From positions 1 to 12,376 of the forward strand of contig CAKZLS010000237.1 in NCBI GenBank assembly GCA_937127205.1: a stretch of DNA of 12,376 nucleotides. The letters run 5' to 3'. A program made the translations under genes and the position numbers. The notes under the pieces were generated by a model. The model saw nothing but the letters and a program-made list of their open reading frames with translations, did not search any database and was not told the DNA's origin. Shown one piece after another: positions 6,385-12,376 of this stretch. The stretch comes from an uncultured Rhodospirillales bacterium (GTDB lineage Bacteria > Pseudomonadota > Alphaproteobacteria > Rhodospirillales > Defluviicoccaceae). Within the stretch, counting starts at the first letter, position 1. Each line of letters opens with the position of its first letter.

Positions 6385-7557
6385 GTGGTATCGGCGGTAT
6401 GCCGCGATTGCTGTGAGCTATTCGAAGCGGAACAGACAGGCTGCCCGCACTGTGGATCGGCGCGGGTGGTGGCACACGCGGAACTCGGCGAACTCTTCAC
6501 CGCCCATATCGACTGCGACGCTTTCTACGCGGCTATCGAGAAGCGTGACAATCCGGAGATCCGCGACAAGCCGGTGATCGTCGGTCATACCGGTGGCCGG
6601 GGCGTGGTGACCACGGCGTGCTACATCGCCCGGAAATCCGGGCCGCGTTCCGCCATGCCCATGTTCAAGGCGCTGGCGATGTGTCCGGAAGCGGTAGTGA
6701 TCCGGCCGGACATGGCCAAATACAAGCGGGTCGGCCATCAGATCCGCGAGATTTTCCGGAGCGCCACGCCGATCATCGAACCGGTGTCGTTGGACGAGGC
6801 CTACCTCGACCTGTCGACGGAAGCGCGGCTGCAGGACCGTCCCGCCGCGGCAACCCTGGCGGCGATGATGCGGCGCATCGAGCGCGAGGTGGGTATTACC
6901 GCATCGGTGGGTCTCGGCGCCAACAAGTTTCTCGCCAAGCTGGCGTCGGACTTGGAGAAACCCCGGGGGTTCTCGGTGATCGGACGGCGCGATGCCAGAG
7001 CGTTTCTTAGGCCCCTGCCGGTTCGGAAGATTATGGGCGTCGGGCCAGCCACCGCTGCGCGCATGGAAAAATTGGGGATCGAAACCATCGGCCAGCTTCA
7101 GGAGCTGGCGGAGGCGGAGATGGTGGCGCGGTTCGGCCGCTTCGGGCGGCGGCTCGCCGGCTTCGCCCGGGGCGAGGACGACCGCGATGTTGTTCCGGAC
7201 CGGCCCAGCAAGAGCGTCTCGGCGGAAACCACCTTCTCTGCCGATATTCGAGATGCCGGGCGGATTTTGGATGAGTTGCGGCCCTTGTGCGAGCGCGTCG
7301 CCGACCGTCTCAAACGCGGCAACGTTGCCGGCTGGACCGTGGTGCTCAAACTCAAGACCGGCGATTTCCGCATCCTGACCCGCAACCAGCGTCTCGCCGA
7401 CCCCACCGGGCGGGCCGACGTGATCTTCCGCAATGCCGTTCCCCTGGTCACCCGCGAAGCCAACGGCCGCCCGTTCCGCCTTGTCGGCGTCGGCGTCACC
7501 GATCTCTGCCCGCCCGACAACGCCGATCCGCCGGACCTATTCGACCTGGCTGAATGA
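6385..7557 (+). CDS. dinB: DNA polymerase IV (Y family) with N-terminal zinc ribbon (390 aa)
   Basis: Error-prone translesion DNA polymerase. An N-terminal CxxC...CxxC ribbon (Cys6, Cys9, Cys20, Cys23) precedes the polymerase; this extension is common in alphaproteobacterial DinB and absent from the E. coli enzyme. The catalytic metal residues are Asp43 in HIDCDAFYA and Asp137-Glu138 in SLDEAYLD. Tyr48 is at the steric-gate position that excludes ribonucleotides. A helix-hairpin-helix follows (VRKIMGVGPATAARMEKLGI), then the little-finger domain. The C-terminal PPDLFDL resembles a beta-clamp-binding motif. The start is the GTG at 6385, 1 nt after the asnB stop, with GAAGAGGG (6368-6375) as ribosome site inside the asnB end. 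An earlier in-frame ATG at 6325 would overlap asnB and add unrelated residues. No LexA box is evident in front, so expression probably follows the upstream genes. Confidence 0.92.
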   Translation: MVSAVCRDCCELFEAEQTGCPHCGSARVVAHAELGELFTAHIDCDAFYAAIEKRDNPEIRDKPVIVGHTGGRGVVTTACYIARKSGPRSAMPMFKALAMCPEAVVIRPDMAKYKRVGHQIREIFRSATPIIEPVSLDEAYLDLSTEARLQDRPAAATLAAMMRRIEREVGITASVGLGANKFLAKLASDLEKPRGFSVIGRRDARAFLRPLPVRKIMGVGPATAARMEKLGIETIGQLQELAEAEMVARFGRFGRRLAGFARGEDDRDVVPDRPSKSVSAETTFSADIRDAGRILDELRPLCERVADRLKRGNVAGWTVVLKLKTGDFRILTRNQRLADPTGRADVIFRNAVPLVTREANGRPFRLVGVGVTDLCPPDNADPPDLFDLAE

Positions 7558-7582
7558 GTCGTCGTTTCGGTCTCAAATTTTA

Positions 7583-7605
7583 AAGATGTATGCAATATGC
7601 ATCTT
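7583..7605. promoter_or_regulatory. NsrR operator, site 1, upstream of norB
   Basis: AAGATGTAT-N5-ATGCATCTT is a near-perfect 9-5-9 inverted repeat. It agrees at about 16 of 20 defined positions with the enterobacterial NsrR consensus AANATGCATTT-N-AAATGCATNTT. It lies 118 bp before the NO reductase start, and a gene for an NsrR-like repressor is convergent to that reductase. Sequence match and context together make this a strong operator call; binding itself is inferred. Confidence 0.75.
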
Positions 7606-7620
7606 GTTCTGTGCCTAATA

Positions 7621-7643
7621 AACATGTATTCGTTATATATCTA
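7621..7643. promoter_or_regulatory. NsrR operator-like site 2, probably over the norB promoter
   Basis: AACATGTAT-N5-ATATATCTA repeats the 9-5-9 geometry of site 1, with its centre 38 bp further downstream. Its left half differs from the site 1 left half at one position of nine. Its right half is identical to the right half of the site before nsrR. Weak promoter elements overlap it: TAAACA at 7619-7624 and TATTAA at 7642-7647, spacer 17. Repressor bound here would occlude polymerase. The promoter assignment is tentative. Confidence 0.55.
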
Positions 7644-7723
7644 TTAATAAGCAGCCTGCGGAGTAGCGCTCGGCGCGGTCCGGTGGGATCAGCTGTCGGC
7701 TGCTCCGGAAGGAAGGGGATGTC

Positions 7724-10012
7724 ATGCACAATATCCGTCGTCTCTGGATCATTCTGGCGATCATCGTCGTCGGCTCGTTCATCGTTCTCGGCTTCGTCGG
7801 CCGGCAGATTTATGTGCACAAACCCCCCGTTCCGTCCGCGGTTATGACCGAACAGGGCGAAACGCTGTTCACGAAAGAAGATATCCAGCGCGGCCGGCAG
7901 GTCTGGCAGTCCATGGGCGGCCAGCAGCTCGGCTCGATCTGGGGACATGGCGCCTATCTGACGCCCGACTGGTCGGCGGACTGGCTGCACCGCGAGCTGG
8001 TGTTTATGCTCGATCGCTGGGCGGAGCGCGACGACGGCGTCCCCTTCGACGATCTCGGCAGCGAGCGGCAAGCGGCGCTGAAGGCGCGGTTGAGCGGCGA
8101 GGTTCGCGGCAATCGCGTCGATCCCGACACCGGTGTGCTGACGGTCTCCGCCGAGCGTGCCGCCGCGATCCGCGACAACCAGGCGCACTATGAGGAACTG
8201 TTCGGTTCGACGCCGGAGCTGTCCGAACTGCGCGAAAAATACGCCATGCCCGAAAACCCGATCCCGGATGCGTCGCGGCGCGAATGGCTGACGGCGTTTT
8301 TCTTCTGGGCGTCGTGGGCGACAGCCACCGAGCGGCCGGATATCGAGGCCACCTATACCATGAACTGGCCGCACGAGCCGCTGATCGGTAATATTCCGAC
8401 CACCGAAGCGGTGGTTTGGTCGGTGGCCTCGTTCGTGGCGCTGATCGGGGCGATCGGTCTGCTTGTGTGGTACCAGGCGGCCCAGATCGCCAAAGAGCCG
8501 GATACGGCGCCGCCGGCCAGCGATCCGATGGCGTCGTTGCGCCCGACCCGCTCGATGCTGGCCGTGCGCAAATACTTTGCCGTTGTCATGCTCCTGTTCC
8601 TGGCTCAGATCGGGCTCGGCACCATCACTGCGCATTACACCGTCGAGGGCCAGGAATTCTACGGCTTCCCGCTGGCCGACTGGTTGCCCTACGCGGTAAC
8701 CCGCACGTGGCACACCCAGATCGCCATCTTCTGGATCGCCACGGCTTGGCTCGCCACGGGGCTCTACATCGCGCCCGCCATCTCCGGCTATGAACCGCCG
8801 AGGCAGACTCTCGGCGTCAACGTTTTGTTCGGCGCGTTGCTGCTCGTGGTGGTGGGGTCGCTGTCCGGCGAATGGCTCGGCGTCCAGCAGAAGTTGGGCC
8901 TGGATCTGAACTTCTGGGTGGGTCACCAGGGTTACGAATATATCGATCTCGGCCGGTTCTGGCAGATCCTGCTGTTCGTCGGGCTGCTCCTGTGGTTACT
9001 GCTGGTGGGCCGGGCGCTCTGGCCGGTGCTGCGGAAGCCCAGCGACAGCCAGCCGCTGATCGCTGCTGTGTTCATCTCCACCGTCGCTATCGCGCTGTTC
9101 TATGCGGCTGGCTTCGCCTGGGGCAAGCACACCCATCTGTCGATGATCGAGTACTGGCGCTGGTGGGTGGTTCATCTGTGGGTGGAGGGCTTCTTCGAGG
9201 TATTCGCCACCGCGGTCATCGCCATGCTGTTCATGAAGTTGGGCCTGGTGCGGCCGAAGATCGCGTCGTCGGCGGTGCTGGTATCGACCATCATTTTCCT
9301 ATCGGGTGGCATCATCGGCACGTTGCATCATTTATATTGGGCGGGCACACCGCCGTCGGTGATGGCCTTGGGCGCCGTGGTCTCGGCTCTGGAGGTGGTG
9401 CCGCTGGTGTTGCTCGGCCTCGAAGGTTACCACAATTATCGCATGACGAAATCGGCGGAATGGGTGCGCGCGTATCGTTGGCCGATCCTGTTCCTCGTTG
9501 CCGTCGCGTTCTGGAACATGCTGGGCGCCGGCGTGTTCGGGTTCCTGATCAACCCGCCGATCTCGCTTTACTATATCCAGGGTCTGAATACCACGGCCGT
9601 ACATGCGCACGCCGCGCTGTTCGGTGTTTACGGCATGCTGGGCATTGGCCTGATGCTGTTCTGCCTGCGCGGGCTCACGGTCCGAGCGGCCTGGGACGAC
9701 CGCTATCTGAAGTGGGGGTTCTGGGGTTTGAACATCGGCCTCATGATGATGCTGTTCATGTCCCTGCTGCCCATCGGCGCGATCCAGGGATGGGCGGCCG
9801 TGTCCGAGGGGCTGTGGTACGCGCGCTCGGTCGAGATCGTTCATTCTCCGCTCGTGCGTACGTTGGTATGGATGCGGGTGCCGGGCGACATCGTCTTCGG
9901 GCTGGGCGCTCTGCTCATCGCGCTGTTCGTCTTCAAACTATGGCGCGGCAGCCTGGGCAGAGTGCCGCTCAAGACCGGCGGCGAAGGCAAATCGCCGCTG
10001 GCGGCAGAATAA
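7724..10012 (+). CDS. norB: Quinol-dependent nitric oxide reductase, qNor type (762 aa)
   Basis: Single-subunit qNor (also called NorZ) of the haem-copper oxidase superfamily. It reduces two NO to N2O at a haem b3/non-haem Fe(B) site, taking electrons from the quinol pool in the inner membrane. A first helix (about 6-27) is followed by a large periplasmic domain (about 30-225) that replaces the NorC subunit but lacks a CxxCH haem c site. Some 13 further membrane helices follow. Candidate ligands are all present: His330 in TWHTQIAIFW (low-spin haem), His484 and Glu488 in HLWVEGFFEVF plus His535-His536 in LHHLYW (Fe B), Glu557, and His627/His629 in VHAHAALFG (haems). The Fe(B) set fits true NO reductase rather than NO dismutase. 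Length is typical. GGAAGGGG (7711-7718) precedes the ATG. With no other denitrification genes nearby, the likely role is NO detoxification under NsrR control. Confidence 0.95.
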   Translation: MHNIRRLWIILAIIVVGSFIVLGFVGRQIYVHKPPVPSAVMTEQGETLFTKEDIQRGRQVWQSMGGQQLGSIWGHGAYLTPDWSADWLHRELVFMLDRWAERDDGVPFDDLGSERQAALKARLSGEVRGNRVDPDTGVLTVSAERAAAIRDNQAHYEELFGSTPELSELREKYAMPENPIPDASRREWLTAFFFWASWATATERPDIEATYTMNWPHEPLIGNIPTTEAVVWSVASFVALIGAIGLLVWYQAAQIAKEPDTAPPASDPMASLRPTRSMLAVRKYFAVVMLLFLAQIGLGTITAHYTVEGQEFYGFPLADWLPYAVTRTWHTQIAIFWIATAWLATGLYIAPAISGYEPPRQTLGVNVLFGALLLVVVGSLSGEWLGVQQKLGLDLNFWVGHQGYEYIDLGRFWQILLFVGLLLWLLLVGRALWPVLRKPSDSQPLIAAVFISTVAIALFYAAGFAWGKHTHLSMIEYWRWWVVHLWVEGFFEVFATAVIAMLFMKLGLVRPKIASSAVLVSTIIFLSGGIIGTLHHLYWAGTPPSVMALGAVVSALEVVPLVLLGLEGYHNYRMTKSAEWVRAYRWPILFLVAVAFWNMLGAGVFGFLINPPISLYYIQGLNTTAVHAHAALFGVYGMLGIGLMLFCLRGLTVRAAWDDRYLKWGFWGLNIGLMMMLFMSLLPIGAIQGWAAVSEGLWYARSVEIVHSPLVRTLVWMRVPGDIVFGLGALLIALFVFKLWRGSLGRVPLKTGGEGKSPLAAE

Positions 10013-10066
10013 CGGCGAGCCAAGCTCGATCACCGTCGGGTGCCACCGGTCGTCAATCGTGAAATA

Positions 10067-10525
10067 TCACGCTTGCTGATCGGTGGGTCCGAGGGTGACG
10101 GGGAATGCCTTGGACAAATCATCCGCCGGCACCAGCAGATCGGCGAGGCTGTATCCATCCAGAGTCTCGAGAAAACGGGTCAGCGCGTCTTCCAGGGCGG
10201 GCCGCAGAATGCAGTCCTTGACGATCTGGCACTGAACGTCGGTGGCTTGCAAACACTCCACCAACGCCATGTCCGGCTCCAATTGCCGGACGATCTCGCC
10301 AACCGTGATCTGGTCGGGTCGGCGGCCCAATCGCAGCCCTCCGTTCTTTCCGCGGACAGTTTCGACATAGCCGAGCTGGCCCAATTCGTGAACCAATTTC
10401 ATCAAATGGTTCTTGGAGATGCCGTACTGCTCCGCAATCTCCTGAATCGTGGTGAGATTGTCACCACGCAAGCCGAGATACATCAAAACCCGTAAACCAT
10501 AGTCCGTGTACATGGTCAGGCGCAT
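10067..10525 (-). CDS. nsrR: NsrR, Rrf2-family iron-sulfur NO sensor and repressor (152 aa)
   Basis: Rrf2-family transcription regulator, very likely NsrR: a dimeric Fe-S repressor that leaves DNA when its cluster is nitrosylated. MRLTMYTDYGLRVLMYL (1-17) is the family start, with Asp8 at the position that ligates the cluster in Streptomyces NsrR. The winged helix spans about 25-70, with wing GKNGGLRLGR at 59-68. Cluster cysteines are Cys91, Cys99 and Cys105 (CX7CX5C); the first gap is longer than the CX4-5C I recall for well-studied NsrR proteins. The frame extends to an ATG at 10585, but the start at 10525 fits the family and has GGAG 6 nt upstream (10532-10535). It converges on the NO reductase with a 54-bp gap. 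IscR is the main alternative; the neighbouring norB and NsrR-type sites favour NsrR. Confidence 0.88.
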   Translation of the reverse strand: MRLTMYTDYGLRVLMYLGLRGDNLTTIQEIAEQYGISKNHLMKLVHELGQLGYVETVRGKNGGLRLGRRPDQITVGEIVRQLEPDMALVECLQATDVQCQIVKDCILRPALEDALTRFLETLDGYSLADLLVPADDLSKAFPVTLGPTDQQA

Positions 10526-10580
10526 GCGCTGCTCCGCACTGTTGAGCCATGAGCGCGCGGCGCGCCCCTGGACTGTGAAA

Positions 10581-10603
10581 TACATATATGAACGATATAT
10601 CTA
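10581..10603. promoter_or_regulatory. NsrR operator-like site 3, upstream of nsrR
   Basis: TACATATAT-N5-ATATATCTA has the same 9-5-9 layout as the two sites before norB. Its right half is identical to that of site 2 there. As an inverted repeat it extends to AAATA...TATTT with one mismatched pair. It is centred about 67 bp before the nsrR start and predicts autoregulation. It is more diverged from the NsrR consensus than site 1. Confidence 0.5.
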
Positions 10604-10611
10604 TTTGGCCA
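10583..10611 (-). promoter_or_regulatory. Candidate nsrR promoter overlapping site 3
   Basis: Read on the minus strand, TGGCCA (10611-10606) and TATATG (10588-10583) are spaced by 17 bp, each matching four of six consensus bases. The operator-like repeat covers the spacer and -10, the arrangement expected for autorepression. Both hexamers are weak, so the exact start point is uncertain. Confidence 0.35.
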
Positions 10612-10686
10612 GCCGCGTATCTTCCGGGCTTCCCCGACGCAGTGCGTCGCCATTTGATCGGCTTGCATAAAGCGCTAACGAACCGA

Positions 10687-10695
10687 TGGTATACT
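10687..10695 (+). promoter_or_regulatory. Extended -10 promoter for the GT2 gene
   Basis: TGGTATACT combines a TGN extension with a TATACT -10 box, 38 bp before the GT2 start. No good -35 is found at 16-18 bp; TTGCAT at 10663-10668 is 21 bp away, which is too far. Extended -10 promoters can dispense with a -35. Activity is inferred. Confidence 0.4.
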
Positions 10696-10732
10696 GTCTC
10701 CAAATCGCCATGCTCTCATTTGGACCCCGCGC

Positions 10733-11581
10733 ATGAACGAACCCAAGGTCAGCGTCGTCATTACGGCTCACAACCGCCCAGACTATCTCCGGGCGGCGCT
10801 GAAAACCGTGCTCGATCAGACATACCGGAACACCGAAATCATCGTCGTCGATGACGCTTCTCAGATCGACTTGGCAGGGGTCGCCGGGTCCTTTCCGCAC
10901 GAGATCCGTTATGTGCGTCAGAGCGAAAACGGCGGGCCGAGCCGGGCACGCAATCGCGGGGTGGCGCTGGCGGGCGGTGACTACGTGGCGTTTCTCGACG
11001 ACGACGATGAATGGCTGGCGGACAAACTGAACGCGCAGGTAGCCGCCATGGAGGGCCATCTGGCTTGTCTCTGCGGGTTCATATTTCTCGAACACGGCGC
11101 GAATCAGGTCCACAACATCAAGCACGTTAACGAAGATTTGCTTCGCCTGGGCAACATATTCTGTGGCGCCAGCGGATTCATGGGCCGCAAAGACGCATTG
11201 TTGGCGTGTCCCTTCGATGACAATTTATCGAGCGGAGAGGACTGGGATGTCTATGTCCGACTGTCACAACGGGGGTCCATCGCTTACGTTCCAGAACCGC
11301 TTTTCCGCTATCGGTTGGGCAGCCACGAGAGTATCACCACCAAAGCCCGGACCATGCAAATTTCCGATATCGGCGTTCGCCTCGAACATATTCGCAAGAA
11401 CCGAATATGGCTAGGAGAGCGTCAGTACAGAATTTTACTGGCCCGCAAAATACTCGAATACATAGGAAGCAAAAAAGGCAAACTCGATTATCTTTTTTAT
11501 TCAGTTCGGGTAGCTAGTTTTTCGGCAACGTTGAAAATATTATTTGATAAAGTGGCCCGTTCCCGAGAAAAACTTACTTAA
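10733..11581 (+). CDS. Family 2 (GT-A) glycosyltransferase (282 aa)
   Basis: Inverting GT2-type glycosyltransferase, cytoplasmic, likely acting in surface polysaccharide or lipooligosaccharide synthesis. It opens with KVSVVITAHNRPDYL (5-19). The nucleotide-binding aspartates are Asp40-Asp41 in IIVVDDAS. GGPSRARNRG (67-76) is the usual donor-contact helix, and the metal-binding DxD lies in FLDDDDEW (87-94). Glu169-Asp170 in SGEDWDVYVRL is the catalytic-base position. There is no transmembrane segment. The ribosome site before the ATG is poor. By hand count the last 180 nt are about 38% GC, far below the first half of the gene, suggesting a different origin or relaxed constraint for the C-terminal 60 residues. 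Neighbours are nsrR (divergent) and mscL, so it stands alone. Sugar specificity cannot be told. Confidence 0.88.
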   Translation: MNEPKVSVVITAHNRPDYLRAALKTVLDQTYRNTEIIVVDDASQIDLAGVAGSFPHEIRYVRQSENGGPSRARNRGVALAGGDYVAFLDDDDEWLADKLNAQVAAMEGHLACLCGFIFLEHGANQVHNIKHVNEDLLRLGNIFCGASGFMGRKDALLACPFDDNLSSGEDWDVYVRLSQRGSIAYVPEPLFRYRLGSHESITTKARTMQISDIGVRLEHIRKNRIWLGERQYRILLARKILEYIGSKKGKLDYLFYSVRVASFSATLKILFDKVARSREKLT

Positions 11582-11610
11582 TCACAATAATTTACAAATT
11601 GTGAGTTGGT

Positions 11611-11627
11611 GGAAGCTCCCTGCTTCC
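11611..11627 (+). other. Short hairpin after the GT2 gene
   Basis: GGAAGC (11611-11616) and GCTTCC (11622-11627) form a perfect 6-bp stem with a 5-nt loop, 29 nt past the GT2 stop. No T tract follows, so it is not a standard factor-independent terminator. It may protect the 3' end of the transcript or be incidental. Confidence 0.3.
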
Positions 11628-11664
11628 GGATGCAAGAATAGGCGCACGGTTTGGCCACCAGTCG

Positions 11665-11690
11665 GATCCGTTTCGAAAGCGGATCATTTT
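11665..11690 (+). terminator. Rho-independent terminator of the GT2 gene
   Basis: GATCCG-TTTC (11665-11674) pairs with GAAA-G-CGGATC (11675-11685) with one bulged base. A T-rich run follows directly, ATTTTCTATT (11686-11695). Stem plus T-rich tail 84 nt past the GT2 stop is consistent with intrinsic termination. The hairpin has almost no loop if fully paired, so the inner pairs must open in practice. Confidence 0.5.
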
Positions 11691-11742
11691 CTATTATACA
11701 CCTACTGGTTTATGTAATGATAGCGACGTTTGATGATGCGAT

Positions 11743-11766
11743 TCATCGGTATCCGGGCTCCGATGA
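11743..11766 (+). other. Hairpin in the mscL leader
   Basis: TCATCGG (11743-11749) pairs with CCGATGA (11760-11766) over a 10-nt loop, 31 nt before the mscL start. The same TCATC can also pair with GATGA at 11732-11736, so two exclusive structures are possible. It lies upstream of, not over, the ribosome site. A regulatory role is speculative; no known riboswitch class is recognised. Confidence 0.3.
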
Positions 11767-11797
11767 CGCAGATTTAAATTGAAGGAGGGTCAAATAC

Positions 11798-12226
11798 ATG
11801 GGGATGATGCAGGAATTCAAGGATTTCGCTGTAAAGGGAAATGTCGTCGACATGGGCGTCGGCATCGTTATCGGCGCCGCATTCACGTCGATCGTCAATT
11901 CGCTCGTTGCGGACATTATCAACCCAATCATCGGTGTCATCACCGGCGGGATCGACTTTTCCAATTTGTTTCTCAATCTCGGCGAGGGCGATTTCGCGAG
12001 CTTGTCGGCGGCACAAGCCGCGGGCGCGCCGACCATCAATTACGGCTTGTTTATCAACGCCATCATTTCTTTCCTCATCGTCGCGTTCGTATTGTTCATC
12101 ATCATCAAAAATGTGAACAAACTGAAAAAACTAGCCGAAGACGAACCGAAGGCCGAGGAGACGCCGGAACCCTCCGCGGAAGTCAAGCTGCTGACCGAAA
12201 TCCGCGACACCCTGCAAAAGACATGA
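11798..12226 (+). CDS. mscL: Large-conductance mechanosensitive channel MscL (142 aa)
   Basis: Homopentameric inner-membrane channel that opens under high membrane tension and releases solutes during hypo-osmotic shock. The N-terminal amphipathic helix MGMMQEFKDFAVKGN (1-15) is followed by TM1 (about 16-45) with the pore-lining VDMGVGIVIGAAFTSIVNSLV. Then come a periplasmic loop (about 47-80) with an Ala-rich insert, TM2 (about 84-106), and a basic then acidic linker to the C-terminal helix LLTEIRDTLQ (131-140). Length is normal for the family. AAGGAGG (11782-11788) is a perfect ribosome site 9 nt before the ATG. It is probably monocistronic: a terminator lies upstream and the next gene is convergent 32 bp away. 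Confidence 0.96.
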   Translation: MGMMQEFKDFAVKGNVVDMGVGIVIGAAFTSIVNSLVADIINPIIGVITGGIDFSNLFLNLGEGDFASLSAAQAAGAPTINYGLFINAIISFLIVAFVLFIIIKNVNKLKKLAEDEPKAEETPEPSAEVKLLTEIRDTLQKT

Positions 12227-12258
12227 CCCCGGCCCGCGGCGGCTGAAGGCGCCCGATC

Positions 12259-12376
12259 TTATTCGGTGACGTTGATCATCCACAGCACGCCGAAACGATT
12301 ATTGACCATGCCGAAGTATGACGGCCAGAACATCTTTTCGAGCGGCATTTGAACCTCGCTGTGATCGGACAGCGCG
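12259..12376 (-). CDS. PhnB-like VOC/glyoxalase-family protein, C-terminal part only
   Basis: Only the last 38 residues lie in the window; the rest continues beyond the right edge. The pattern VQMPLEKMFWPSYFGMV followed by NRFGVLWMINV is the characteristic end of PhnB-like proteins of the vicinal oxygen chelate superfamily, where the FG...D(N)RFG-x-x-WM strand closes the second beta-alpha-beta-beta-beta unit. Members are small homodimers of mostly unknown substrate, often annotated as glyoxalase or 3-demethylubiquinone methyltransferase-like. The stop codon is at 12259-12261. It converges on mscL. The family call rests on recall of this signature; the specific function is unknown. Confidence 0.75.
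   Translation of the reverse strand, partial: ALSDHSEVQMPLEKMFWPSYFGMVNNRFGVLWMINVTE

Noticed and set aside
7580..8926. Long minus-strand open frame (448 codons) antisense to the norB start
   Set aside because: It lies opposite a certain qNor gene and would also cover both NsrR sites. Its product is Arg/Asp/Gln-rich with no recognisable domain, as expected for the complement of GC-rich coding DNA.
7724..10012. Possibility that the qNor-like gene is an NO dismutase
   Set aside because: The Fe(B) ligand set (His484, Glu488, His535, His536) appears intact, whereas dismutase-type proteins carry substitutions around this site.
8872..10062. Long + strand open frame (396 codons) in another frame within norB
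   Set aside because: Arg/Gly/Ala-rich translation without domain features; it overlaps the conserved haem-ligand helices of qNor, which fix the true frame.
10635..10649. CGACGC-AGT-GCGTCG perfect hairpin upstream of nsrR and GT2
   Set aside because: It lies between divergent promoters, has no T tract and a 3-nt loop; probably incidental GC-rich symmetry.

Overview
The window looks like chromosomal DNA of a GC-rich alphaproteobacterium. The clues are a DinB polymerase with the N-terminal zinc ribbon common in that class, a PmtA-like phospholipid methyltransferase, an NsrR/quinol nitric oxide reductase pair, and strongly GC-biased third codon positions. No taxonomic marker such as rRNA is present, so this is inference. 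There are nine well-supported complete genes, one complete gene of looser assignment (a phage tail-fibre-like protein), one partial gene at the right edge and one doubtful small ORF near the left edge.

Layout. Bases 1-697 hold no confident gene, only a possible 83-residue ORF (178-429) and an AT-rich island with consensus-like promoter hexamers and an inverted repeat (518-550). Next is an orphan phage tail-fibre-like gene (698-1387, +). Convergent to it are a periplasmic c-type cytochrome with an N-terminal sulfite-oxidase-like domain (1508-2383, -) and, upstream of that on the same strand, a PmtA-like methyltransferase (2461-3111, -). Divergent from these is a tightly packed + strand run: a GT4 glycosyltransferase (3370-4464), an AsnB-type amidotransferase (4479-6383) and DinB (6385-7557), with gaps of 14 and 1 nt.

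The second half has a nitric-oxide module. A quinol-dependent NO reductase (7724-10012, +) converges on its likely regulator NsrR (10067-10525, -). Three operator-like sites with the same 9-5-9 geometry lie upstream of these two genes, two before norB and one before nsrR. This predicts NO-responsive derepression of NO detoxification with autoregulation of nsrR. After it come a GT2 glycosyltransferase (10733-11581, +) with an AT-rich 3' end and a terminator, MscL (11798-12226, +), and the C-terminus of a PhnB/VOC-family protein (12259-12376, -).

I found no CRISPR array, tRNA, rRNA, insertion sequence or evident new multi-gene system. The most interesting points are the three-site NsrR circuit, the orphan tail-fibre-like gene behind an AT-rich promoter/operator, and the amidotransferase in a glycosyltransferase operon coupled to an error-prone polymerase.
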